From Planctomycetota bacterium (lineage in GTDB: Bacteria > Planctomycetota > MHYJ01 > JACPRB01), in the NCBI GenBank assembly GCA_016200125.1, contig JACQFK010000210.1, positions 1-18,470 on the forward strand: a DNA stretch of 18,470 nt. The letters run 5' to 3'. A program made the position numbers and the translations under genes. Shown piece by piece: positions 6,846 through 14,201 of the stretch (position 1 is the stretch's first letter; every line of letters starts with the position of its first letter). The notes beneath the pieces are model-generated. The model made no database searches and was not told the origin of the DNA. It saw only the letters and a program-made list of their open reading frames with translations.

Positions 6846-6874
6846 CCTACACGTTGGTAGCTTTCAACGCTACC
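6846..6874. promoter_or_regulatory. Cluster of CTACC/GGTAG half-sites upstream of the sigma-54 promoter
   Basis: CCTAC (6846-6850), GGTAG (6856-6860) and CTACC (6870-6874) alternate in orientation. The last two are part of a perfect dyad GGTAGC-N7-GCTACC (6856-6874). The cluster lies just upstream of the -24 element of the glutamine synthetase promoter, where an activator of the NtrC class could bind, although such sites are usually farther away. The dyad could alternatively form a six-pair hairpin at the end of the regulator transcript, but no clean T-run follows. Confidence 0.4.
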
Positions 6875-6900
6875 TTTCGCCCCTTTTCGGCTCCCTTTCG

Positions 6901-6916
6901 TGGCACGGCAGTTGCT
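6901..6916 (+). promoter_or_regulatory. Sigma-54 (-24/-12) promoter of the glutamine synthetase gene
   Basis: TGGCACGGCAGTTGCT matches every fixed position of the sigma-54 consensus TGGCACG-N4-TTGCW. The invariant GG (6902-6903) and GC (6914-6915) are ten bases apart, as required. Transcription would start near 6927. Sigma-54 control of glutamine synthetase through an NtrC-like activator under nitrogen limitation is established in other bacteria, so the position is sensible. The activator is not encoded in this window. Confidence 0.88.
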
Positions 6917-6926
6917 TTTGGTGGAG

Positions 6927-7106
6927 GACCGAAGAGGACACGGTTTGTCCGCGGGCCTGTTTTTTCGGGGTTTCAGGAGCCGGCCCCGGGGCCGGGGGTT
7001 CGGCGGGGTGGAGGATCCGACCGGGTGGGGTTTTGATTGCGCTGGAACTGCCTTTCAGTATCATGTCGCCTTGACAGCTGGGGGATTTTGAGTAAGTGGA
7101 GGAAAT
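6927..7106 (+). other. Predicted 180-nt leader of the glutamine synthetase mRNA
   Basis: No gene lies between the predicted start site and the ATG. The stretch has a short hairpin GGACA/TGTCC (6936-6950), a T6 run at 6960-6965, and a perfect 16-bp palindrome CCGGCCCCGGGGCCGG at 6980-6995. TTGACA at 7071-7076 has no matching -10. The leader ends with GGAGG (7098-7102), the ribosome site for the downstream gene. I do not recognise a known riboswitch. Confidence 0.4.
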
Positions 7107-9305
7107 ATGCTGATGGTTGCCCGTAATTCGCGTCAGGAGGCGGTCAAGGCGATCGCCGCGACGCAGCCCGTGAAGTCCGCGATCGACCCGACGAAGACGT
7201 CGATCAGCGAACTCTACGGCGAAAACGTCTTCAACATCGCGCTCATGCGGAAGGTGCTGCCGAAGCAGGTGTTCGCCTCGCTCCAGAAGACCATCGAGAA
7301 GGGCGAGAAGCTCGACAGCGCGAACGCCGACGCCATCGCCAGCGCGATGAAGGAGTGGGCGGTCGCCAAGGGCGCGACCCATTACACGCATCAGTTCCAC
7401 CCGATGACGGGCTCCACCGCCGAGAAGCACGACTCGTTCATCAACTACACGGCGGACGGGACCGCGATCAACGAGTTCTCGGGCAAGTTCCTCATCCAGG
7501 GCGAGCCCGACGCCTCGAGCTTCCCCTCGGGCGGCCTGCGGGCGACCTTCGAAGCGCGCGGCTACACCGCGTGGGATCCCACCAGCCCCGCGTTCATCCT
7601 CGAACACACGAACGGCAAGACCCTGGTCATCCCCACCGCGTTCTGCGGCTGGAAGGGCGAGGCGCTGGACGAGAAGACCCCGCTCCTGCGCTCGATCGAC
7701 GCGCTCTCGAAGCAGGCGGTGCGGCTCCTGAAGATCCTGGGCAAGGAAGTGAGCCGGGTCCACTCGACGGTCGGCCCCGAGCAGGAGTACTTCCTGATCG
7801 ACCGGAACTTCTACCTGCAGCGCCCCGACCTCATCGCGACGGGCCGCACGCTCTTCGGCGCGAAGCCCCCGAAGGGCCAGGAGATGGAGGACCACTACTT
7901 CGGCTCGATCCGGCCGCGCATTCTCGCGTTCATGAACGAGGTCGAGTACGAGTGCTACAAGCTGGGCATCCCGCTGAAGACCCGGCACAACGAGGTGGCG
8001 CCGGCGCAGTTCGAGGTCGCGCCGATCTATGAAACCTCGCAGGTCGCCAGCGACCACAACATGGTCGTCATGGAGATGTTCCGCCAGGTGGGCAACAAGC
8101 ACGGCCTGCAGGCGCTCTTCCACGAGAAGCCCTTCGCGGGCGTGAACGGATCGGGCAAGCACAACAACTGGTCGATGGCCACGGACAAGGGCGAAAACCT
8201 CCTCGAGCCGGGGCACACCCCCGAGGAGAACGCGCAGTTCCTGGTCTTCCTCTCGGTCGTGGTGCGCGCGGTGAACGTGTGGGCGAAGCTGCTCCGCGTG
8301 GGCATCGCGCAGTCGGGCAACGACCACCGCCTGGGCGCGAACGAGGCCCCTCCGGCGATCATCAGCGTGTACCTGGGCGAGAAGCTCCAGGATGTGGTCG
8401 ACGCCATCGTGAAGGGCGGGAAGGGCAAGAGCCGGACGGGCGGGACGCTGGACATCGGCGTCAGCACGCTCCCGACGCTTCCGCGGGACGCGTCGGACCG
8501 CAACCGGACGTCGCCTTTCGCGTTCACGGGCAACAAGTTCGAGTTCCGCGCGGTGGGCGGCTCGCAGGCGATCGCGCGTCCCAACACGTTTCTGAACAGC
8601 ATCGTGGCCGAGTCGCTCGACTACGTGGCGACGGAGCTGGAGAAGAAGCTCAAGGGCGGCAAGGACCTGCACGCGGCGATCAACACGGTGGTGAAGGAGA
8701 CCCTCGCCGCGAACCTGAAGGTGATCTGGAACGGCGACAACTACACGAAGGAGTGGCACGACGAGGCGGCGAAGCGGGGCCTGCCGAACTTCAAGAACAC
8801 GGTGGACGCCGTCCAGGTGCTGCACGACAAGGACGTCGTGAAGATGCTGGGCGAGTACGGCGTGCTCAACGAGGGCGAAGTGGCGAGCCGCCATGTGATC
8901 ATGCTCGAGAACTACATCAAGACGATCAACATCGAGGCGCTGATGGCGTCCAACATCGCCCGCCAGCAGATCCTGCCGGCGGCCCTCAAGTACCAGCACC
9001 AGCTGGCCGAGACGGTGAACGCCACCAGGGCCGCGTCCAAGAAGGCCAGCGCCGGCGCCGCCGAGAAGGGCCTCGAGGAGGTGTCGGCCCTGACCGCCGC
9101 GCTTCAGGAGGCGGTGGAGGATCTCGACAAGGTGCGCGAGGACGATCACGCGAACGGCGACCACACCAAGCACGCCAAGCACTACCGCGACAAGGTGGTG
9201 CCGGCGATGAACAAGGTGCGCGAGGCCGCCGACGCCCTCGAGCTGCTCGTCGACGACACGCTCTGGCCGCTGCCCAAGTACCGGGAGATGCTCTTCGTTT
9301 ACTAG
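7107..9305 (+). CDS. glnN: Glutamine synthetase type III
   Basis: This 732-residue protein has the size and motifs of the GSIII family, which forms large cytoplasmic oligomers and joins ammonia to glutamate using ATP. Visible hallmarks in order are ELYGENVFN near the N-terminus, [85 protein letters not shown] and [17 protein letters not shown]. The C-terminal third is the alpha-helical region typical of GSIII. GGAGG at 7098-7102 lies four bases before the ATG at 7107; an in-frame ATG at 7113 has better spacing and is an equally possible start. A sigma-54 promoter precedes it and a terminator follows, so it is probably transcribed alone under nitrogen control. Confidence 0.95.
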   Translation: MLMVARNSRQEAVKAIAATQPVKSAIDPTKTSISELYGENVFNIALMRKVLPKQVFASLQKTIEKGEKLDSANADAIASAMKEWAVAKGATHYTHQFHPMTGSTAEKHDSFINYTADGTAINEFSGKFLIQGEPDASSFPSGGLRATFEARGYTAWDPTSPAFILEHTNGKTLVIPTAFCGWKGEALDEKTPLLRSIDALSKQAVRLLKILGKEVSRVHSTVGPEQEYFLIDRNFYLQRPDLIATGRTLFGAKPPKGQEMEDHYFGSIRPRILAFMNEVEYECYKLGIPLKTRHNEVAPAQFEVAPIYETSQVASDHNMVVMEMFRQVGNKHGLQALFHEKPFAGVNGSGKHNNWSMATDKGENLLEPGHTPEENAQFLVFLSVVVRAVNVWAKLLRVGIAQSGNDHRLGANEAPPAIISVYLGEKLQDVVDAIVKGGKGKSRTGGTLDIGVSTLPTLPRDASDRNRTSPFAFTGNKFEFRAVGGSQAIARPNTFLNSIVAESLDYVATELEKKLKGGKDLHAAINTVVKETLAANLKVIWNGDNYTKEWHDEAAKRGLPNFKNTVDAVQVLHDKDVVKMLGEYGVLNEGEVASRHVIMLENYIKTINIEALMASNIARQQILPAALKYQHQLAETVNATRAASKKASAGAAEKGLEEVSALTAALQEAVEDLDKVREDDHANGDHTKHAKHYRDKVVPAMNKVREAADALELLVDDTLWPLPKYREMLFVY

Positions 9306-9310
9306 CCGTC

Positions 9311-9350
9311 AAAAACCCCCCGGCCCTCCAGCCGAGGGGTTTTTCTTTTT
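9311..9350 (+). terminator. Intrinsic terminator after glnN
   Basis: A 14-position stem with one C-A mismatch pairs 9311-9324 (AAAAACCCCCCGGC) with 9331-9344 (GCCGAGGGGTTTTT) around the loop CCTCCA. The T-rich tail continues through 9350. It begins five bases after the glnN stop codon. Confidence 0.92.
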
Positions 9351-9357
9351 AAAGAGA

Positions 9358-10254
9358 ATGAATCAAGAATCGAGAATCACGGGGGTCCTGATCCTTCTGC
9401 TGATGCCGGCGGGCTGCAGCGGCCCCGCTCCGGGAACCGACGACCGCTCGGGGCCCAGGCCCCTGATGCGGGCCTGGCGCGGGACGACGCCCGTCCTCGA
9501 CGGCGAGATCTCGCCCGGCGAATGGGACGACGCGACGACCTTCCGCGGCGGCCGCGGCTGGATCCCGACGTTCACGCCGACGACCGACGACGCCGACCTC
9601 GCGCTCCAGGGCTGGGTGAAGCACGACGGCGAGAGCATCTACTTCGCCTTCCGCGTCCTGGACGACGTCCTCTACGGCATCGACACGCCCCGCTGGCTTC
9701 CCGACGAGAACCCCAAGGCCCACGAGCTCACGCGCGAGGGTTTCCCCTGGTTCGGCGACGAGATCGAGATCCTCGTCAACTCGCGGCCGACGGGACAGGA
9801 GCCCGACTCGATGAACGCCGCGGGCGACGGCTCGAGCTGGCAGATGGTCTGCAATCTCACGAAGTCGCGCCTGGGCGGCGTGGGCGTGGGCGGCCTGCTC
9901 GAAGGCGAGCCGCGCTCCGATCCCCGGGCCTGGGAGACCTACCAGAAGTGGATCCTCTCCGGGGCGATGAAGGCGGTGGCGAAGCGGCTCCCGGACCGGA
10001 GCGGCTACGTCATCGAGTGGATGATCCGCCCGAACCCCTGCCTGGAACTGCGGCCCGGGGTCTTCTGGAGCCCCTCGCTCGGCGAGACGAGGCTCGGGCT
10101 CAATCTCGCCCTGGGCGATCTCGACGCGAAGGAGAAGGGGAAGGGCAACTTCGGGTCCTTCCATCACGAGGACTGGTGGTCGGGCGGCCCCCGCACCCGC
10201 ACGCAGCTCAACAACTTCGGCACCCTGATCCTCATGCCGGAGAGGCGGCGCTGA
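9358..10254 (+). CDS. Putative lipoprotein with a CBM9-like carbohydrate-binding domain
   Basis: This is a 298-residue exported protein. A short hydrophobic signal (residues about 8-16) leads to PAGC, with Cys20 as the likely lipidated residue; the Pro at -3 is unusual for a lipobox. From about residue 45 the sequence reads PVLDGEISPGEWDDA, the typical opening of family-9-type carbohydrate-binding/DOMON-like modules. The order continues with YFAFRVLDD, GDEIEILVNSRP and a closing FWSPSLGETRLGLNLALGD segment. It probably binds a glycan or small ligand at the cell surface; no catalytic motif is apparent. The ATG lies only 13 bases beyond the glnN terminator stem, with just AAAGAGA as a weak ribosome site, so its own promoter is unclear. 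Confidence 0.75.
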   Translation: MNQESRITGVLILLLMPAGCSGPAPGTDDRSGPRPLMRAWRGTTPVLDGEISPGEWDDATTFRGGRGWIPTFTPTTDDADLALQGWVKHDGESIYFAFRVLDDVLYGIDTPRWLPDENPKAHELTREGFPWFGDEIEILVNSRPTGQEPDSMNAAGDGSSWQMVCNLTKSRLGGVGVGGLLEGEPRSDPRAWETYQKWILSGAMKAVAKRLPDRSGYVIEWMIRPNPCLELRPGVFWSPSLGETRLGLNLALGDLDAKEKGKGNFGSFHHEDWWSGGPRTRTQLNNFGTLILMPERRR

Positions 10255-10289
10255 CGCTCCCGCTTTTCCCCCCACGCGGCCGCGCGATG

Positions 10290-10298
10290 TGACATAAT
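10290..10298 (+). promoter_or_regulatory. Extended -10 promoter candidate for the Nudix gene
   Basis: TGACATAAT matches the extended -10 pattern TGnTATAAT with one mismatch in the hexamer (CATAAT, 10293-10298). No good -35 is seen. Transcription would begin near 10305, just before the AGGGGG ribosome site at 10311-10316. This favours the ATG at 10320 over the earlier in-frame ATG at 10299, which would lie upstream of the transcript start. Confidence 0.45.
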
Positions 10299-10319
10299 AT
10301 GGGCGAGCCGAGGGGGAAC

Positions 10320-10718
10320 ATGGAACAACGCGACTCCGCGTTCGCCATCATCCTGCACTCCCGCCACATCCTCCTCGTCAAGGCCCGCGACAAGAACAAC
10401 TGGCAGCTTCCGGGCGGGCGCCTGGAACCCGGGGAGTCTCCCGCCGAGGCGGTCGTCCGCGAGGTGAAGGAGGAAACCGGGCTCCGCGCGCGGGTCGGGC
10501 GCCTCACGGGCCGCTATCGCCGCGAGGACGGATCGGTCGTCCGCATCTACGCCGCGCGGGCCCGGGGAAAGCTGGCCGGGGCGCGCGAGGAGATCGTCGA
10601 GCAGCGCTGGGTCCGCCTCCGCGAGGCCAAGGAGATGGTCGGCGGCAACACCCGCCGCCGCCTGGTCGAGGGGGTCGCGCGCCTCCTGTCCCTCGGGACC
10701 AAGCCCGCTACCGGATAG
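10320..10718 (+). CDS. Nudix hydrolase
   Basis: This is a compact 132-residue Nudix protein. The complete Nudix box GX5EX7REUXEEXGU spans residues 33-55 (GRLEPGE, seven residues, REVKEETGL), with the metal-binding Glu residues in place. The preceding NWQLPGG is typical of MutT/ADP-ribose-pyrophosphatase-like members. It should hydrolyse a nucleoside diphosphate linked to another group, in the cytoplasm; the substrate cannot be read from the sequence. The ATG at 10320 was chosen because AGGGGG ends four bases before it. The alternative ATG at 10299 adds seven residues and lacks a ribosome site. Confidence 0.88.
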   Translation: MEQRDSAFAIILHSRHILLVKARDKNNWQLPGGRLEPGESPAEAVVREVKEETGLRARVGRLTGRYRREDGSVVRIYAARARGKLAGAREEIVEQRWVRLREAKEMVGGNTRRRLVEGVARLLSLGTKPATG

Positions 10719-10860
10719 GATTTTTCGCTTCCGCCCCCCGTTATCCCCGCCTCCCCCGGGTTTAAGACCTGCAGGGGGAGTGGAATCCCGAATAGGCAAA
10801 ACTCCCCACTTTCGTTCTGCATATAGGTAATAGGCGAGCCGTTTTCTGGAGCGGGTCATC
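10719..10860 (+). other. Intergenic region with a hairpin upstream of the PSCyt gene
   Basis: CTCCCCC (10751-10757) and GGGGGAG (10774-10780) form a perfect seven-pair stem with a 16-base interior that can itself pair GGT with ACC. No T-run follows on either strand, so it is not a clear terminator. AT-rich sequence at about 10820-10833 (ATATAGGTAATAG) may hold the -10 of the next gene, and GGAG at 10848-10851 is its ribosome site. Confidence 0.35.
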
Positions 10861-12786
10861 TTGTCCACTCATCAGCGTCTTCTGTCCGCGAGCGCCTTTG
10901 TCGCGCTGCTGTCCGGCGTGCTCGGCGTGTCCGCGCTTCACTCCCAGGCTCCGCCTGCCTCCCAGGACGCCTTCTCGACGAAGATCCAGCCCCTCCTCGC
11001 GAAATACTGCTACAAGTGCCACGGGTCCGCCGCCAAGCCCAAGGCCGACCTGAACCTCTCGACCGTCAGCTCCGAGGCCGGCATCCGCGGCAACCGGAAG
11101 ATCTGGAAGGAACTCCTCAACAAGATGCTCACCAAGGAGATGCCGCCCGAGGAGTTCCAGCCCCAGCCGACCCAGGAGGAGCGCGACGCGATCACGAAGT
11201 TCGTGCAGGTCGCGCTCAACAAGGTCGACCCGAACGCCCCCAAGATCGCGGGGCGCGTCACCTCGCGGCGCCTGAACCGGACGGAGTACCGCAACACCGT
11301 GCGCGACCTTCTCGGGGTGGACTACAACCCCGTCGGCGACTTCCCCCACGACGACGTGGGCTACGGCTTCGACAACATCGGCGACGTGCTGTCGATGCCG
11401 CCGCTCCTCTTCGAGAAGTACCTCGCCGCCGCGCGGAAGATCGCCGACCAGGCGGTGACGGGGAAGGAGAAGGACAAGCTCATCTTCATCACGCGGCCCG
11501 GCGCGGCAGAGGCCGCGGCGGGGGCGAAGCCGAAGATGCCGCGCGATTTCGCCAAGGAAGTGCTGACGAAGCTGGCCTTCCGGGCCTTCCGCCGGCCGCC
11601 GCAGGCCGACGAGATCGAACGGCTGCTCAAGCTCTACGACGCGGGCGAGAAGACCGAAGGCGGCGATTTCGAGAAGGCGATGAAGCTGCCGATCCGCGGC
11701 CTCCTCATCTCGCCTCATTTCCTCTTCCGCGTGGAGCCCGAACAGTTCTCGGACACCTACGCGCTCGGCCCCTACGAGGTCGCCAACCGGATGTCCTACT
11801 TCCTCTGGAGCAGCATGCCCGACGACGAGCTCTTCGACGCCGCCAAGAGCGGCAAGCTGCTCGATCCGAAGGTGCTGGAGGCCCAGACCCGCCGGATGGT
11901 CGAGGATCCCAAGTCCTACGCGCTGGCCGACAACTTCGCCCCCCAGTGGCTCCAGATCCGGCGCCTCGAGGACATGCGCTTCGATCCCGCTCGCTTCCCG
12001 GGCATGGACGCGGCGCTCAAGAAGGACATGATCCAGGAGGCGGTCCTCTTCTTCCACGAGGTCATGACCCAGGACTTCACGATCCTGGTCTTCGTCGACG
12101 TCAACTTCACGTTCCTGAACGACCGCCTCGCCCGCCACTACGGCCTTCCGGCGCCGGGAGGCACGGGGTTCCAGAAGGTGAAGCTGAGCGACCCGCGCCG
12201 CGGCGGCGTGGTCACCATGGGCGCGGTCCTGGCGGCGACCTCCGACCCCGACCGGACGAGCCTCGTGAAGCGCGGCAAGTGGGTGCTCGAGACGATCATG
12301 GCCACGCCTCCTCCTCCTCCGATCCCGGACGCGGCGAACCTGAAGGACGACCCGGAGGCGGTGAAGCTCCCCCTGCGCCAGCGGATGGAGAAGCACCGCT
12401 CGGACCCCAACTGCGCGTCCTGTCACAAGCGGATGGACCCGATCGGCTTCGCGCTCGAGAACTACGACGCGATCGGGGTCTGGCGCGACCAGGACCAGGG
12501 CAAGCCGATCGACACGATGGCGGAGATGCCCGACGGCAAGAAGATCAACGGCGTCCTCGAGCTGAAGAAGCTGCTCTGGGCGAAGAAGAGCGAGTTCGTC
12601 GAGGGCTTTGCGGAGAAGATGCTCACCTTTGCCCTGGGCCGAGGAGTAGAATACTACGACGGGGCGGTCATCAAGAGCATCAGCGATGCCTGTGCGAAGA
12701 ACGATTACTCGATGACGACCCTGATGGTCGAAATCGTGAAAAGCTACCCGTTCCTGAACCGACAGAAGGATAGGGGCAAGAAATGA
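10861..12786 (+). CDS. Exported PSCyt-type protein (c-type heme, DUF1587/1595/1592/1588/1585)
   Basis: This 641-residue exported protein has a signal peptide (about 1-28), then a cytochrome-like N-terminal region with the heme motif CYKCH (50-54). DUF1587 (about 134-195, SRRLNRTEYRNTVRDLLG), DUF1595 (about 228-290), DUF1592 (about 301-428, NRMSYFLWSSMPDDEL), DUF1588 (about 440-540) and DUF1585 (about 555-635) follow. A second CxxCH, CASCH at 518-522, lies in the family-typical context of CHKRMDPIGFALENYDAIG. This domain set is characteristic of Planctomycetes and relatives; its biochemical role is unknown, with redox work outside the cytoplasm inferred from the heme motifs. The start is TTG, with GGAG nine bases upstream. 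It is shorter than many homologues, with no extra carbohydrate-binding or PA14-type insert. The next gene overlaps by ATGA. Confidence 0.9.
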   Translation: MSTHQRLLSASAFVALLSGVLGVSALHSQAPPASQDAFSTKIQPLLAKYCYKCHGSAAKPKADLNLSTVSSEAGIRGNRKIWKELLNKMLTKEMPPEEFQPQPTQEERDAITKFVQVALNKVDPNAPKIAGRVTSRRLNRTEYRNTVRDLLGVDYNPVGDFPHDDVGYGFDNIGDVLSMPPLLFEKYLAAARKIADQAVTGKEKDKLIFITRPGAAEAAAGAKPKMPRDFAKEVLTKLAFRAFRRPPQADEIERLLKLYDAGEKTEGGDFEKAMKLPIRGLLISPHFLFRVEPEQFSDTYALGPYEVANRMSYFLWSSMPDDELFDAAKSGKLLDPKVLEAQTRRMVEDPKSYALADNFAPQWLQIRRLEDMRFDPARFPGMDAALKKDMIQEAVLFFHEVMTQDFTILVFVDVNFTFLNDRLARHYGLPAPGGTGFQKVKLSDPRRGGVVTMGAVLAATSDPDRTSLVKRGKWVLETIMATPPPPPIPDAANLKDDPEAVKLPLRQRMEKHRSDPNCASCHKRMDPIGFALENYDAIGVWRDQDQGKPIDTMAEMPDGKKINGVLELKKLLWAKKSEFVEGFAEKMLTFALGRGVEYYDGAVIKSISDACAKNDYSMTTLMVEIVKSYPFLNRQKDRGKK

Positions 12787-14105
12787 GACAGCTGCAGATC
12801 TCCCGGCGCACGATGCTTCGCGGCGTGGGCACCGCGATCGGCCTGCCGTTCCTGGAGGCGATGCTGCCCCGGACGCTGCTGGCGGCGCCCGCGGCGAAGG
12901 CCCCCCTCCGTGCGGCCTTCTTCTACATCCCCGTCGGGGCGAACATGGAGGCCTGGCGCCAGCCCAAGACGCCCGGCCTGCCCGAGACCCTGGAGCAGCT
13001 CAAGAAGCTCGCCGGCTCGATCATCCACATCACCGGCCTCCAGCACCGCAACGCCGAGGGCCTGGGCGACGGCGCGGGCGACCACGCTCGCGACGGCGGC
13101 ACCTTCCTCACCGGCATGCACCCGAAGAAGACCGACGGCAAGGACATCATGGTCGGCCCTTCGGCCGACCAGATCATCGCCCAGCAGGTCGGCAGCGAGA
13201 CCCGCTTCCCCTCGCTCGAGCTCGGCACCGACGGCGGCGCCCAGTCGGGCAACTGCGACTCGGGCTACAGCTGCGCCTACTCGTCCAACATCTCCTGGCG
13301 CACCGGCTCCCAGCCCAACGCCAAGGAGACCAGCCCCCGCAACCTGTTCATCCGGCTCTTCGGCGACCCGAAGGCCCGCGCCTCCGAGGCGGAAATCGCC
13401 CGCGAGGCCTCCTACACGCGGTCGATCCTGGACATGGTGAACGAGGACTCGAAGAAGCTGCGCGGGCGCCTCGGCACGACGGACCAGGGCAAGCTGGACG
13501 AATACCTGGAGGGCCTGCGGGCGGTAGAGAAGCAGGTCCAGGGCGCCGAGAAGATGGCGGCGACCCCGCCCCCGAACATCGAGCTCCCCTCGGGCGCTCC
13601 GGCGGACCACGGCGACCATATCAAGCTGCTCTGCGAGATCCTCGCCGCCGCGTTCCAGACCGACTCGACCCGGGTGGCGACGATGATGCTCGCGAACTCC
13701 GGAAGCAACCGGACCTTCCCCTCCATCGGCGTCACGGAGGGCCACCACACGATTTCGCACCACGCGGGCGACAAGGCCAAGCTCGAAAAACTCAAGAAGA
13801 TCGACAAGTACTACATCGAGCTGTTCGCCGCCTTCCTCGAGAAGCTCAAATCCGTCAAGGAGGAGCGCGGCACGCTGCTGGACAACTCGATCATCGTGTA
13901 CGGCGGCGCGCTCTCCGACCCCAACCGCCACAATCACGACGATCTGCCCGTGATCGTGGCCGGCAAGGGCGGCGGCACGCTGGCCAGCGGCCGCTTCCTG
14001 AAGATGCAGGGCCAGCCGATGTGCTCCCTCTTCCTCTCGATCTTCGACCGCATGAAGGTGAAGGCGGTCCAGTTCGGCGACACCGCCAAGCGCGCCGCGC
14101 TGTAA
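12783..14105 (+). CDS. Tat-exported DUF1552 protein
   Basis: This 440-residue protein begins with a Tat signal (SRRTMLRGVGTAIGLPFLEAM, twin Arg at 8-9), so it is probably folded before export. The remainder matches DUF1552: FFYIPVGANMEAW near residue 50, TFLTGMHPKK near 110, and the late IIVYGGALSDPNRHNHDDLP segment near 370-390. DUF1552 genes are found beside PSCyt/DUF1592 genes in Planctomycetes and related phyla; the pair likely works together, but no reaction has been established to my knowledge. Here the ATG overlaps the preceding stop (ATGA), implying coupled translation and equal dosage. A terminator follows directly, so the two genes form a bicistronic unit. Confidence 0.92.
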   Translation: MRQLQISRRTMLRGVGTAIGLPFLEAMLPRTLLAAPAAKAPLRAAFFYIPVGANMEAWRQPKTPGLPETLEQLKKLAGSIIHITGLQHRNAEGLGDGAGDHARDGGTFLTGMHPKKTDGKDIMVGPSADQIIAQQVGSETRFPSLELGTDGGAQSGNCDSGYSCAYSSNISWRTGSQPNAKETSPRNLFIRLFGDPKARASEAEIAREASYTRSILDMVNEDSKKLRGRLGTTDQGKLDEYLEGLRAVEKQVQGAEKMAATPPPNIELPSGAPADHGDHIKLLCEILAAAFQTDSTRVATMMLANSGSNRTFPSIGVTEGHHTISHHAGDKAKLEKLKKIDKYYIELFAAFLEKLKSVKEERGTLLDNSIIVYGGALSDPNRHNHDDLPVIVAGKGGGTLASGRFLKMQGQPMCSLFLSIFDRMKVKAVQFGDTAKRAAL

Positions 14106-14123
14106 GACGACCGGACTCCTCGG

Positions 14124-14156
14124 AAATCCCCCCGGCGACGGGGGGATTTTCTTTTT
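14124..14156 (+). terminator. Intrinsic terminator after the DUF1552 gene
   Basis: AAATCCCCCC (14124-14133) pairs perfectly with GGGGGGATTT (14140-14149) around GGCGAC, followed by TCTTTTT. It ends the PSCyt-DUF1552 unit. Confidence 0.92.
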
Positions 14157-14159
14157 CCC

Positions 14160-14177
14160 CCGGAATCGTGATTCCGG
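14160..14177. promoter_or_regulatory. Perfect 18-bp inverted repeat upstream of the repeat-protein gene
   Basis: CCGGAATCGTGATTCCGG has two perfect eight-base arms around GT. It sits just after the terminator and 24 bases before the next ATG. With a two-base centre it is a poor RNA hairpin but a plausible operator for a dimeric regulator. No regulator is encoded nearby. Confidence 0.4.
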
Positions 14178-14201
14178 CGGTGGAGCCGCGTCCAAGGGGG
14201 T

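Noticed and set aside
6856..6880. GGTAGC/GCTACC as a rho-independent terminator of the regulator gene
   Set aside because: The stem has six pairs and is followed by TTTCGCCCC, not a T-run; a protein-binding dyad is more likely.
7063..7074. Four-codon open frame (ATG TCG CCT TGA) in the glnN leader
   Set aside because: Too short to mean anything, with no ribosome site of its own and no nitrogen-related codons.
7071..7109. TTGACA as a -35 for a second glnN promoter
   Set aside because: No acceptable -10 lies 16-18 bases downstream; the sequence there is the ribosome binding site.
6870..9182. Long open frame on the minus strand opposite glnN (770 codons)
   Set aside because: It lies antisense to a certain glutamine synthetase gene, is dominated by Arg, Leu, Val and Ala, and shows no domain. 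It is a by-product of GC-rich codon use.
10762..12426. Long minus-strand open frame opposite the PSCyt gene
   Set aside because: The plus strand encodes a protein with a signal peptide, two heme motifs and five known domains; the antisense product has no recognisable motif.
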